DNA of 57,622 nucleotides from Flavobacteriales bacterium UBA4110. GTDB lineage: Bacteria > Bacteroidota > Bacteroidia > Flavobacteriales > Weeksellaceae. Positions 1 through 8,022 of the stretch are shown in pieces. The DNA lies in NCBI GenBank assembly GCA_002383165.1, contig DFXK01000016.1:1-57622 (forward strand), written 5' to 3'. The first letter of the stretch is position 1; each line of letters begins with the position of its first letter. Below the pieces are notes generated by a model. The model did not search any database. It saw nothing but the letters and a program-made list of their open reading frames with translations, and was not told where the DNA came from. The position numbers and the translations under genes were made by a program.

Positions 1-975
1 ACTCGTAGTGCATTATTAAATTAATTCAATTTTAAGTCTATTCATTTTTCTACTGAAAACAAAAACATTTACAAACTGAATGAAAGTTAATGCTGTTATT
101 TTGCTCAATACCCTTGTTTTAAAACCGTTAAAAGATTTTGCGTAATTGTTTCTGATTTTAAATTGGTCGCAAAGTTGAGAGAATAAAGTCTCAATTCTTT
201 TTCTGGATTTTCTGAAAATATATTTTTGTTTTTGATAATTTTTTTGGTTGTTTCTCATGGGTGTATCCAGTTTTATATTCGCATAATTGAACAAATCTGT
301 TTGCACTTGGGTGGATAAATAACCCCTGTCTCCAATCAACGTACAATTGTTCATTTGATGCTTTATATCTTGCAAAAAAAGAATATCATGAATGCTTGCT
401 GTAGAAATATCAAAACTTTGGAAAACTCCGGAAACAGAACAAACTGCATGTAATTTGTAACCATAATAATAACTCGATTGAGAAGCGCAATAACCTTTGC
501 TGGGAAACGAAAATTCATTTTCCTTACAAATTTTAGAGCGGTTCGCTCTTGCGTTTTTGCAGATTTCTAAAGGCATCGAATCTACAATAAAAGTGGTTTC
601 CATCTCATTAAATTTAGCAACCATAAGTTTTCTAATATTTTTTAAGTGTAAGAAAAGCTTTCTTTTTCTGCGATTAAACACACTTCTCTCAATCATTCCC
701 TTTAGTTTTGAATTAGAGAGGTATCTAAACAACTGATATTCTGAATCTATAGATAAATATTCCGCAGAAATATTTATTGCAATGAGCTCTAAATCAGATA
801 ATTTTGGTTTAATTGGTTTGAAATAAAAATTTTCTTTGATGGTTAATTTTCTTAATTCCTTTAAAATAAAATCGTAAATTGCATCTAGGTTATTCATAAC
901 GTATTAGATTGATAATCAATACAATATACGAAATTTTCGTATTATGAGTAACCTTTTTTATAATGCACTTCGGGT
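1..975. mobile_element. IS982-family insertion sequence, apparently complete
   Basis: The element holds one reverse-strand transposase gene. Its ends are imperfect inverted repeats: the left end reads ACTCGTAGTGCATTATTAAA from base 1, and the reverse complement of the right end (about 956-975) reads ACCCGAAGTGCATTATAAAA, with only three mismatches in 20. The length of about 975 bp matches the IS982 family (about 1 kb). Because the window begins at the left terminus, a target-site duplication cannot be checked and a few terminal bases could lie outside. The zinc alcohol dehydrogenase promoter lies about 50 bp beyond the right end. Confidence 0.88.
16..897 (-). CDS. IS982 family transposase
   Basis: A 293-residue DDE transposase filling almost the whole insertion sequence. 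The likely catalytic triad is D106 (TFIVDSMPLE), D190 (LIGDRGYLS) and E236 (RKRIETLFSQL), in the spacing expected of IS982-type DDE enzymes. The N-terminal 100 residues are lysine-rich and helical, as expected of a DNA-binding region, and the C-terminus ends just inside the left terminal repeat. The reading frame is intact and the length is normal for the family, so the enzyme is probably functional. It would cut and rejoin the inverted repeats at 1-20 and about 956-975. Family assignment is by recalled sequence pattern. Confidence 0.9.
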   Translation of the reverse strand: MNNLDAIYDFILKELRKLTIKENFYFKPIKPKLSDLELIAINISAEYLSIDSEYQLFRYLSNSKLKGMIERSVFNRRKRKLFLHLKNIRKLMVAKFNEMETTFIVDSMPLEICKNARANRSKICKENEFSFPSKGYCASQSSYYYGYKLHAVCSVSGVFQSFDISTASIHDILFLQDIKHQMNNCTLIGDRGYLSTQVQTDLFNYANIKLDTPMRNNQKNYQKQKYIFRKSRKRIETLFSQLCDQFKIRNNYAKSFNGFKTRVLSKITALTFIQFVNVFVFSRKMNRLKIELI

Positions 976-1027
976 GAATATTAAAAATAAAGAACAGTTT
1001 TATTTATAATCGTTAAAAAAGTGGCAA

Positions 1028-1035
1028 TATATTTG
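1028..1035 (+). promoter_or_regulatory. -7 promoter box of the alcohol dehydrogenase gene
   Basis: TATATTTG matches the Bacteroidetes -7 box TAnnTTTG and lies 33 bp before the ATG at 1069. No clear -33 TTG is seen. The box is about 50 bp outside the right end of the insertion sequence, so the native promoter appears intact. Confidence 0.55.
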
Positions 1036-1068
1036 ATAGCTTTAAATATAACTTAAAAATTCAAAATT

Positions 1069-2235
1069 ATGAAAGCAGCAGTTTTTCACAGTCCCGGAAA
1101 AATAACTTGTGATACGGTAGACGATCCAAAAATTAAAGAGCCCTCTGACATAATTTTGAAAGTAACATCTACAGCAATTTGCGGAAGTGATCTTCATATG
1201 TATTCCGGAGGTATTCCTCAACCAAGACCAATGACAATGGGTCACGAATTTATGGGAATAGTCGAAGAAATAGGTAGCGAAGTGACTAAATTAAAGGTGG
1301 GTGATCGTGTTGTTGTTCCTTTCCCAGTAGCATGTGGATCGTGTTATTTTTGCAATCATGATCTACCAGGGGCTTGCGAGCATAGTAATGAAGAAAATTA
1401 TGGACCTGAAGGGGGAATAATGACCGAAAAAGGTGGTGGAATGTTTGGTTACACCGATTTGTATGGGGGTTATGATGGCGGGCAAGCACAATATGTACGA
1501 GTTCCATATGGAGACTTCGGCCCCCGAGTAGTGCCAGATAATTTAACGGATGATCAAGCATTATTCTTAACAGATATATTTCCAACAGGGTATACTGGGG
1601 TAATGTGGGGAGAATTAAAAGGCGGTGAAACTGTAGCAATATTTGGTGCCGGACCCGTAGGAAGTATGGCCGCAAAAAGTGCTATTCTAAAAAATGCCGG
1701 ACAGGTTATTGTAGTGGATACTCAACAATATCGATTAGACCAAATTAAAAGATTAACTGGGTGTGAAACAATTTTGTGGAAAGATGGTAAAGAGGTAATT
1801 GAACACATACGAAGCCTGACCCATGGTCGTGGTGCAGATTTATGTATTGATGCTGTGGGATTCGAGCCAGATCGAAATCTAATAGATAAAGCAAAAGCTG
1901 TTATCAACTTGGAGAAAGGTTCAATTAAAGTTATAGAAGCTTGTATGAGTGCAGTCCGCAGAGGCGGTAAGGTTTCCATTCTTGGAGTTTACCCCTACAA
2001 TTATGATAATTTTAAAGTTGGTCAAATATTCGATAAGGGATTAAGAATACAGGCGGGACAGTGTCCCGTACATGCCATTATCGATGAATTAATAGGATAT
2101 GTAAAAGATGGAAAAGTAGTCCTAGACGATATTATCACACATCGACTGTCAATAGACGAAGTAGCAAAAGGTTACGACCTCTTTGACAAAAAAGAGGATG
2201 GTTGTGTAAAGGTGGTTTTAGATCCATGGATCTAA
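1069..2235 (+). CDS. Zinc-dependent alcohol/formaldehyde-dehydrogenase-like protein
   Basis: A 388-residue cytosolic medium-chain dehydrogenase that should oxidise an alcohol or hydrated aldehyde with NAD(P)+. Catalytic zinc ligands are visible as C38 (ICGSDLH) and H59-E60 (GHEF). The structural zinc site is the four-cysteine lobe C89, C92, C95 and C103. A Rossmann motif GAGPVGSMAA follows near residue 193. Insertions after the structural zinc lobe (a glycine-rich stretch near residues 112-135) and the long C-terminal half resemble the glutathione-independent formaldehyde dehydrogenase branch more than simple ethanol dehydrogenases. The true substrate cannot be read from the sequence. The gene stands alone between a promoter-like box and a terminator. 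Confidence 0.85.
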   Translation: MKAAVFHSPGKITCDTVDDPKIKEPSDIILKVTSTAICGSDLHMYSGGIPQPRPMTMGHEFMGIVEEIGSEVTKLKVGDRVVVPFPVACGSCYFCNHDLPGACEHSNEENYGPEGGIMTEKGGGMFGYTDLYGGYDGGQAQYVRVPYGDFGPRVVPDNLTDDQALFLTDIFPTGYTGVMWGELKGGETVAIFGAGPVGSMAAKSAILKNAGQVIVVDTQQYRLDQIKRLTGCETILWKDGKEVIEHIRSLTHGRGADLCIDAVGFEPDRNLIDKAKAVINLEKGSIKVIEACMSAVRRGGKVSILGVYPYNYDNFKVGQIFDKGLRIQAGQCPVHAIIDELIGYVKDGKVVLDDIITHRLSIDEVAKGYDLFDKKEDGCVKVVLDPWI

Positions 2236-2251
2236 ATAAAAAATAATTAAA

Positions 2252-2279
2252 TAAAGCCCTGCTAAAAGCAAGGCTTTTC
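2252..2279 (+). terminator. Intrinsic terminator after the dehydrogenase
   Basis: AAAGCC and TGCT on the left pair with AGCA and GGCTTT on the right around an AAA loop, followed by a T-rich run. It begins 17 bp after the dehydrogenase stop codon. Confidence 0.75.
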
Positions 2280-2337
2280 TTATACGCGATATCAAATAGG
2301 AAAGAATTATTGTTCACCAATTAATATAAATCAGTCA

Positions 2338-2523
2338 TTAAAATCTAACTCCTTTAATTTTATTAAGATATTTTATTTTACCTTGTACTATTTCTTTCAT
2401 AGGATCTTTCTGTTCGTAAAAGAAATAAACCTGATTTAGAAAACTAAAAATTTCTTCATCTACCATTGCAGATAAATAAACATATAACTCCGTGTGATCA
2501 GAATCGTTAAAATTACTCTTCAT
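2338..2523 (-). CDS. Small hypothetical protein (61 residues)
   Basis: An unrecognised acidic-to-neutral protein starting MKSNFNDSDH, with no signal peptide or membrane segment. Its composition (evenly mixed charged and aromatic residues, no low-complexity runs) looks like a real folded protein rather than a chance frame in AT-rich DNA. It is transcribed against the dehydrogenase. A near-match to the -7 box (TATTTTG, one base short) lies about 40 bp upstream. No motif supports a function, and it could still be spurious. Confidence 0.4.
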   Translation of the reverse strand: MKSNFNDSDHTELYVYLSAMVDEEIFSFLNQVYFFYEQKDPMKEIVQGKIKYLNKIKGVRF

Positions 2524-2866
2524 CTAGATTTACTTACTAAATATCACTGATTACAAAATAATCTTTACCATTAAAATAGGGTTTGTGGTGTTTTGTTGGG
2601 CTCCAAATTTACAGCCACCATTAAAGTTAATTTTAAAAAAGTGAAAGGAGAGGGAAACGCTTTTTTCATAAAATTAATTTAACGGAGTAAGCATCCTTGC
2701 TATTTATTATCACTAAAAAATAGGATATACTACCATATAGTGATTTACTTCTAAATACAAATTTTTTACCAATGACTTTTTTTTTTTCATTTTAATCTTA
2801 ACAGATTTTATAATTTGATGGCATACCCATTGATTCCTTATAGGTAACCAAAAAAAATAAAATATT
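2524..2866. other. Intergenic region with no recognised gene
   Basis: These 343 bases lie between two divergent genes. They are AT-rich, with a run of nine or more T at about 2777-2787 and no convincing open frame, hairpin or repeat. A near-match to the -7 box (TATAATTTG) at about 2808-2816 may belong to the downstream DUF2383 gene. Confidence 0.4.
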
Positions 2867-3316
2867 ATGAACAATCCAACAGTATCAACATTGAACGATC
2901 TTTTACAAATCACAAATGATCGAATTGAAGGTTTCAACAAGGTTGAAGATAAGGTGTGGGAAAAATATCCTAATCTTAAATCAGATTACAACAATATGGT
3001 TGATCAGTCGCAAAAAATGAGACTAGAACTGAAGAGTTTAATCTCTGAAAGAAATGGAGATGTAGATGATTCAACTACCGTAGCAGGAGGGCTACACCGT
3101 ACTTGGATAGATGTGAAAAATGCTTTTTCGAGCGATAATGCAGAATCAACTTTAGAAAATGTTATCTTCGGCGAAAATGCAGCTATTGAAGCTTACGAAA
3201 AGGCTTTGGACAGCGGTGATTTATGCCCTGAAAGTACGAGAGTAGTTCAGGATCAACTTCACAGTTTAAAAGCATCTTATGAGAAATTTAAAAATTTAGA
3301 AAATCGACACGACTAA
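2867..3316 (+). CDS. PA2169-family (DUF2383) four-helix-bundle protein
   Basis: A 149-residue soluble helical protein. The pattern of an N-terminal helix (TLNDLLQITNDRIEGFNK), a second helix with RLELKSLI-like sequence, a TVAGGLHRTWIDVKNAF turn and a long helical region with ENAAIEAYEKAL matches the DUF2383 / PA2169 family. That family is ferritin-like in fold and of unknown activity, and is often seen near stress-response genes. The residues E109 and the HRTW segment are typical of the family. It stands alone between an AT-rich upstream region and a strong terminator. The family assignment is fairly secure; no molecular role can be given. Confidence 0.8.
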   Translation: MNNPTVSTLNDLLQITNDRIEGFNKVEDKVWEKYPNLKSDYNNMVDQSQKMRLELKSLISERNGDVDDSTTVAGGLHRTWIDVKNAFSSDNAESTLENVIFGENAAIEAYEKALDSGDLCPESTRVVQDQLHSLKASYEKFKNLENRHD

Positions 3317-3350
3317 CGAATCTGACTTTTATTTTTTCAGCAATTATTTA

Positions 3351-3383
3351 AAAAGCCGTCCTATTCTGCTGGGACGGCTTTAT
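3351..3383 (+). terminator. Intrinsic terminator after the DUF2383 gene
   Basis: A near-perfect stem, AAAGCCGTCC pairing with GGGACGGCTTT around the loop TATTCTGCT, starting 35 bp after the stop codon and followed by T-rich sequence. Confidence 0.85.
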
Positions 3384-3431
3384 TATGACTAAAAACTGTC
3401 AACTTGTGCAGTTCCCAGTATAAAAATTTAT

Positions 3432-3638
3432 TTATTCTGTGATAGGTTGCTGTTCTCCGGTAGGCAAGTCTTGAAACAACTCAGGGAAAAAGGAAAGTAA
3501 TATAAAATAAGAAATAATTGCAATAACTATAGCTGCAATTCCTATAATAACTATTGATGCAGGTTTGTTTATTTCGATGGTTCCATGATTTCTTGTTTTA
3601 ATGTTTGCTTTCTTAATACAATTTTTTAAACCACCAAC
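3432..3638 (-). pseudogene. Remnant of a small membrane protein, no start codon
   Basis: An open frame of 68 codons ending in TGEQQPITE. It has a basic segment (KKANIKTRNHG), then INKPAS and one strongly hydrophobic segment (IVIIGIAAIVIAIISYFILLSFF), so it reads as real protein. It has no ATG, GTG or TTG start and opens directly after a TAG. One base fewer in the A6 run near 3623-3628 would join it to an upstream frame reading EDRLGWWFKNC that begins right after the YhcG stop. It therefore looks like a decayed gene that followed the broken nuclease. The family is not recognised. Confidence 0.4.
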
Positions 3639-3651
3639 CTAGTCTGTCCTC

Positions 3652-4200
3652 TTATTTCATACTCGACTCTCTACGATCTAAAATCTGATGAAGTTTTTCC
3701 TGTAACATTTTTTTTTAGCAGGCAGCTGTAAGTGATATTCGGCAATCATACTTGGTTTCAAATTTCGAGAAAGTGCATATTCTACGACTTCTTCATCCTT
3801 ATCCCGACATAATAAAATACCAATACTCGGATTTTTATGAGATTTTCGTACATACCGATCCAAGGCTTCCAAATAAAAATTGAGCTGACCCATATGTTCC
3901 GGTTTGAACTTGTCAGTTTTGAGTTCTAAGGCAACCAAACATTTCAATTCGCGATGATAAAACAACAGATCAATATAAAAATCACTATTTCCGACTTGTA
4001 GTTTGTATTCTTGGTCGATAAATAGAAAGTCTTTTCCCAACTCGATAATGAATTTCTTAATTTGCTTTACCAATTCCTTCTGCAAATCACTCTCACTATG
4101 TTCTTCTGCTAGGCCTAAAAATTCCAATACATAGCTATTCCTGAAAATGTGTTTTGTACTGGGTTCCAATTCTCTCATCACTGCTGAGAGTTTCTCGTCT
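3652..4200 (-). pseudogene. Truncated and frameshifted YhcG-type (DUF1016) PDDEXK nuclease
   Basis: This is the C-terminal nuclease half of a YhcG/DUF1016 protein. The PD-(D/E)xK core is present: DFYIDLLFYHRELKCLVALELK supplies the D and the ExK motif, followed by the typical GQLNFYLEALD, NPSIGILLCRDKD and EYALSR blocks. The N-terminal half is missing. The frame begins at the REP hairpin edge near 4200, where only a TTG within the REP sequence could start it. A second lesion is the A9 run (T9 on the + strand, 3708-3716): the frame there runs into an early stop, while one extra A restores MLQEKLHQIL and a natural end at 3652. Intact homologues are about 340-380 residues. It is judged non-functional. 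Confidence 0.75.
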
Positions 4201-4201
4201 C

Positions 4202-4231
4202 CGATGTCGCGGATTTGCAATCCGTGACTGT
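4202..4231. repeat. REP hairpin, left copy
   Basis: A 30-bp palindromic element with a 6-bp stem (CGGATT/AATCCG) and loop TGC, flanked by CGATGTCG and TGACTGT. It is the inverted partner of 4845-4874. The stop codon of the transposase gene lies just beside it at 4233. Confidence 0.75.
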
Positions 4232-4232
4232 A

Positions 4233-4787
4233 TCATCCCATAAACACCACTTCAATATCCAATGCACTATCCAAATCTGCGTAATTTCTAGCTGAGCTAA
4301 AATAATAATTTTCTGCTTCGGTTACAATTTTTTCGTTTACAGGATTCTGATGAATGTAGTTTATCTTTTCTTTGATCCATCGATTAGAAAAAACTTCTTC
4401 CGCATGATAACCATCTTGCCAAACTTTATACGTTTGCAATCTCGATAAATTTTCACAAGATTTCTTGAAATATTCTAATAGCCACTCTCTTCTACTTTCT
4501 GGTTCATCTAAAATAGTTTGTATTATTTTTTTAGAAGTAAATTTTTTAAAATCACGCATGATTTCTGCCAAAGCAAGATTTTTATCAGCCCTACAGAACA
4601 AATGCAAATGGCTAGACATCAAACAATAGGCGAAGATGGTAAGACCTTTATTTTCCTGACAATGTTTCAATGCATTTATAATGACATATTTTTGATTGAG
4701 TCTTGTGAAAATATCAACCCATCCCACTGTGGTAATTGTTATAAAATAAGCTTTTTCTATTTCTGGAGCTTTGTATTTTCTTGACAT
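4233..4787 (-). CDS. REP-associated tyrosine transposase (RAYT, Y1/HUH family)
   Basis: A 184-residue single-strand DNA endonuclease of the IS200-like Y1 type. The metal-binding HUH motif is H60-L-H62 within YCLMSSHLHLF, and the diagnostic C-terminal block NYIHQNPV is at 143-150. The order of helix, HUH strand, MRDFKKFTSKKI helix and the DGYHAEEVFS segment matches the RAYT family. The gene is complete and lies between two inverted REP hairpins, its presumed substrates. It is normally a domesticated enzyme that spreads short REP sequences rather than a full IS. Which tyrosine is the nucleophile cannot be told with certainty from the sequence alone. Confidence 0.88.
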   Translation of the reverse strand: MSRKYKAPEIEKAYFITITTVGWVDIFTRLNQKYVIINALKHCQENKGLTIFAYCLMSSHLHLFCRADKNLALAEIMRDFKKFTSKKIIQTILDEPESRREWLLEYFKKSCENLSRLQTYKVWQDGYHAEEVFSNRWIKEKINYIHQNPVNEKIVTEAENYYFSSARNYADLDSALDIEVVFMG

Positions 4788-4844
4788 TTTGTATTTTTCT
4801 AAAATACTAATATAGAGAATAGTAACTATTTATAATATAAAACA

Positions 4845-4874
4845 ACAGTCACGGAATGCAAATCCGCGACATCG
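4845..4874. repeat. REP hairpin, right copy (inverted)
   Basis: The inverted copy of 4202-4231 with one substitution, which weakens the stem by one pair. It lies 57 bp upstream of the transposase start codon, so the gene and its REP pair form a compact unit. Confidence 0.75.
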
Positions 4875-4940
4875 GGAATTAATATAAAAACTATAATACA
4901 CTTTTCTCATTTTCAAATTCTTATTTCCGCTATAAATCAT

Positions 4941-4948
4941 TATATTTG
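4941..4948 (+). promoter_or_regulatory. -7 promoter box of secDF
   Basis: TATATTTG, an exact match to TAnnTTTG, 30 bp before the secDF ATG. No good -33 TTG was found. Confidence 0.55.
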
Positions 4949-4977
4949 CCGACTTAATTTATATATATCGTAAGAAA

Positions 4978-7887
4978 ATGCAAGGAAAAGGACTCGTTAC
5001 ATTAATTGCCATCGTTCTTGGATTAATTTGCCTTAATGAGCTTCTGCCTTCTTTCTATGCCAACAAAATAGAAAAAGAAGCAAAAGCAATTGCAGGAGAA
5101 AATCCAGTGAAATATCAAGCTGAGATTGCAAGACTTTCTAAAGACACGCTTAATCTAGGTTTTACAAAACTGGATTATGCGTCTGCTAAACAGAAAGAAA
5201 TGAAACTCGGATTGGATCTTAAAGGTGGTATCAACGTACTATTGGAGATCAACCAGAGAGATTTGGTGAATGATCTTAGTAATTACTCTACAAATGCTAC
5301 TTTAATAGAAGCACTTAACAGAACAGACAAAGCACAGAAAAACTCAAGTAAACAATACATCGAGGATTTCTTCACACAGTTTGAAGCGGTTAACAAAGAA
5401 AAAGGGACGAACCTTAAACTTGCAGATCCTGAGATTTTCGGAAACACAAATCTTTCTGAGATCAAATTCAATACGCCAGATGATCAGGTAAAAAATATTG
5501 TAAGAAAAAAAATCGATGCATCTGTAGGAACAGCTTATGAGGTTCTTAGAACACGTATCGACAAAATGGGTGTTACGCAACCAAACGTTCAGAGAGTTCC
5601 TGGAACTGGAAGAATTTTGGTTGAAATGCCTGGTATCAAAGATATCGACAGAGTTAAAAAAATGTTGGCGACTTCTGCTAAACTTCAGTTTTGGGAAGTA
5701 CAGTTGATGCAGGAAGTTGTTCCTTACCTTTCTGAACTTAGCCAGCTTGTAAAAACAAAAGGAGATTCTATCGGTGTTGCTAAAACTACTAATTTCATCA
5801 ACCTTCTTCAGGTTGGAACCACACCGGGAAATGCAATCGCTAATGTAAAGCTTGCTGATACAGCGGTAGTAAATAAAATTCTGAACAGCGCAATTGCTGT
5901 AAAATCCCGTCCGGTTAATATGAAGTACACACAGTTTATGTGGGGATACAAGCCGGAAACTAATACTTCTAACAGTCTTGTACTCTATGCGATCCGTGGG
6001 AATATCAACCAAAAAGCACCTGTAGATGGCGCTGTGGAATCTGCTAATATCAATTATGATCAGTTAGGGCGTATCGTAGTAGACATGCAGATGGATTCTA
6101 ACGGTGCTCGTGATTGGAAAACAATGACTGAGAAAAACAAAGGTAAAGTGGTGGCTGTTACATTGGATAATAGAGTCTACACAGCACCGATGGTAAATGA
6201 GGTTATTCCGAACGGAAGAACGCAAATCTCAGGAAATTTTACCCAAACAGAGGCTAAGGATCTTGTTGATGTGCTAGGTGCAGGCAAACTTCCTGCTGGT
6301 GCAAAGATTGTTCAGGCCGATGTTGTAGGTCCTTCTTTGGGAGCAGAATCTATCAATGATGGGGTGATGTCTTTCCTTATTGCTTTTGCAGTAATCATTG
6401 TTTATATCATTTTTTACTATGGAGGAGCGGGTGTTTATGCCGTTATCGCAATGGTCATCAACCTGTTCTACATTTTCGGAATTATGGATTCTGTAGATGC
6501 TACTCTCACACTTCCAGGGATTGCTGGTATTGTATTATCAATGGCAATGGCTGTGGATGCGAACGTTATCATCTATGAACGAACGAAAGAAGAGCTATTC
6601 CGAGGAAAAACTATTATTGAAGCCTATAAAGATGGTTTCAAACACGCTATATCTGCCATTATTGATGGTCACGCTACAACTTTCATCACGGCATTAATCC
6701 TTTATGTTTTCGGAACAGGACCTATCAAAGGTTTTGCAGTTACATTGATGATTGGTCTTGTAATGACATTATTTACATCAGTTCTTCTTTCCAGAGTGAT
6801 GATCTTCAATAGATTAGAAAAAGGAAGATCTCTTTCTGTATGGACTGCGCCAACTAAAAATTTATTCAGAAATACTTGGATTGATTTTATCGGGAAAAGA
6901 AAATATGCTTACATAGTTTCCGGAATTCTGATGGTGATTTCAATTGGATCCATTGCTTTCAACGGCTTCAAATATGGAATCGACTTTACCGGCGGACGTA
7001 ACTATGTTGTCAGATTCGAAAAACCTGTAGATGCAGAGAAAATCGAAGGTAATATTGCTAAGCTGATGAAAACTGCAGATGGCAAGAATGAATCTGTAGA
7101 AGTTAAAACATTTGGGAACAGCTCTCAGCTAAAAATAACGACCGATTATTTAATTGATGATGAATCTCTGGCTGCTGACCAGACTGTAGAACAAAAAATC
7201 TATGATGGTCTGAAGCAGGATTTGCCTGCCAATATGAGCCTTGCAGATTTCAAAGCGGCAGACAAAGGTCACGCAGGAATTGTTTCTTCGACTAAAGTGG
7301 GACCAACTGTTGCGGATGACATTACTACACACGGTATGCTTGCGGTTGCGGCTTCACTTTTGGGTATTTTTATCTATATCTTGGTTAGGTTTGACAAATG
7401 GCAGTTTTCTCTTGGGGCGGTTGCTGGTCTCTTCCACGATACGGTCGTAATCTTAGGGGTTTACTCATTGTTTTATAAAGTGATGCCTTTCAATATGGAG
7501 ATCAACCAGGATTTTATTGCGGCGATTCTTACCGTAATCGGGTATTCAATTAACGATACCGTAATTATCTTCGATAGAATTAGAGAATACCTGCGTGAGA
7601 AGAAAGCCTTGACTCTGGCTGGATTGTTTGATGATTCTATCTCAAGTACTATTGGTAGAACGTTTAACACATCATTCACTACGATCTTGGTAATCCTTGC
7701 GATTTTCATTTTCGGTGGAGATAACCTGAGAGGATTTATGTTCTGCTTATTAATCGGTATTGGATTTGGTACTTACTCATCAATTTTCATTGCATCGGCT
7801 ACGGCTTATGACTTCCTTAGAGGAAAGAAAAAAGAAGATAAAGTAACAGGGAAATCTTCGATTGATAATGCTGAATTGGTAAATTAA
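4978..7887 (+). CDS. secDF: Fused protein translocase subunit SecDF
   Basis: A 969-residue inner-membrane protein that uses the proton gradient to help pull proteins through the SecYEG channel. The SecD half (about 1-620) has an N-terminal membrane anchor, the LGLDLKGGINVLLEI motif near residue 79, a large periplasmic region and the AMAVDANVIIYERTKEEL membrane motif. The SecF half (about 635-950) has its own anchor, the YGIDFTGGRNYVVRF motif and the matching SINDTVIIFDRIREYLR segment. Fusion of the two subunits is usual in Bacteroidetes, and the length agrees with them. It is a single-gene unit with its own promoter and terminator. Confidence 0.97.
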   Translation: MQGKGLVTLIAIVLGLICLNELLPSFYANKIEKEAKAIAGENPVKYQAEIARLSKDTLNLGFTKLDYASAKQKEMKLGLDLKGGINVLLEINQRDLVNDLSNYSTNATLIEALNRTDKAQKNSSKQYIEDFFTQFEAVNKEKGTNLKLADPEIFGNTNLSEIKFNTPDDQVKNIVRKKIDASVGTAYEVLRTRIDKMGVTQPNVQRVPGTGRILVEMPGIKDIDRVKKMLATSAKLQFWEVQLMQEVVPYLSELSQLVKTKGDSIGVAKTTNFINLLQVGTTPGNAIANVKLADTAVVNKILNSAIAVKSRPVNMKYTQFMWGYKPETNTSNSLVLYAIRGNINQKAPVDGAVESANINYDQLGRIVVDMQMDSNGARDWKTMTEKNKGKVVAVTLDNRVYTAPMVNEVIPNGRTQISGNFTQTEAKDLVDVLGAGKLPAGAKIVQADVVGPSLGAESINDGVMSFLIAFAVIIVYIIFYYGGAGVYAVIAMVINLFYIFGIMDSVDATLTLPGIAGIVLSMAMAVDANVIIYERTKEELFRGKTIIEAYKDGFKHAISAIIDGHATTFITALILYVFGTGPIKGFAVTLMIGLVMTLFTSVLLSRVMIFNRLEKGRSLSVWTAPTKNLFRNTWIDFIGKRKYAYIVSGILMVISIGSIAFNGFKYGIDFTGGRNYVVRFEKPVDAEKIEGNIAKLMKTADGKNESVEVKTFGNSSQLKITTDYLIDDESLAADQTVEQKIYDGLKQDLPANMSLADFKAADKGHAGIVSSTKVGPTVADDITTHGMLAVAASLLGIFIYILVRFDKWQFSLGAVAGLFHDTVVILGVYSLFYKVMPFNMEINQDFIAAILTVIGYSINDTVIIFDRIREYLREKKALTLAGLFDDSISSTIGRTFNTSFTTILVILAIFIFGGDNLRGFMFCLLIGIGFGTYSSIFIASATAYDFLRGKKKEDKVTGKSSIDNAELVN

Positions 7888-7910
7888 TTTACTTTCAATA
7901 TAACTTATAG

Positions 7911-7938
7911 AGCTCTCAATTTTTATTGGGAGCTTTTT
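7911..7938 (+). terminator. Intrinsic terminator after secDF
   Basis: AGCTCTCAA pairs with TTGGGAGCT (one G-U pair) around TTTTTA, followed by TTTTTAT. It starts 23 bp after the secDF stop. Confidence 0.85.
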
Positions 7939-8022
7939 ATTTTGGATTGTTAACAATTGATTTTAAAGCCAAATTTTCAATTCAGATATTCTCGAGTCAA
8001 AAAATTCATATCTTCGCAATAT

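Larger units (their letters stand above)
4202..4874. mobile_element. REP/RAYT unit: transposase gene bounded by inverted REP hairpins
   Basis: Two 30-bp repeats, 4202-4231 and 4845-4874, are inverted copies of each other with one mismatch. The left copy contains the hairpin CGGATT-TGC-AATCCG, and the right copy has a slightly imperfect version. They flank a single REP-associated tyrosine transposase gene. This is the classic arrangement in which the transposase recognises REP palindromes beside its own gene. The left REP sits at the broken edge of the YhcG fragment, so insertion of this unit, or a deletion next to it, probably removed the nuclease N-terminus. Nothing resembling that missing half is seen beyond 4874. 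Confidence 0.75.

Noticed and set aside
5344..6012. 222-codon reverse-strand frame inside secDF
   Set aside because: Lies wholly within the conserved secDF coding sequence and its product looks random, rich in Cys, Ser and Phe.
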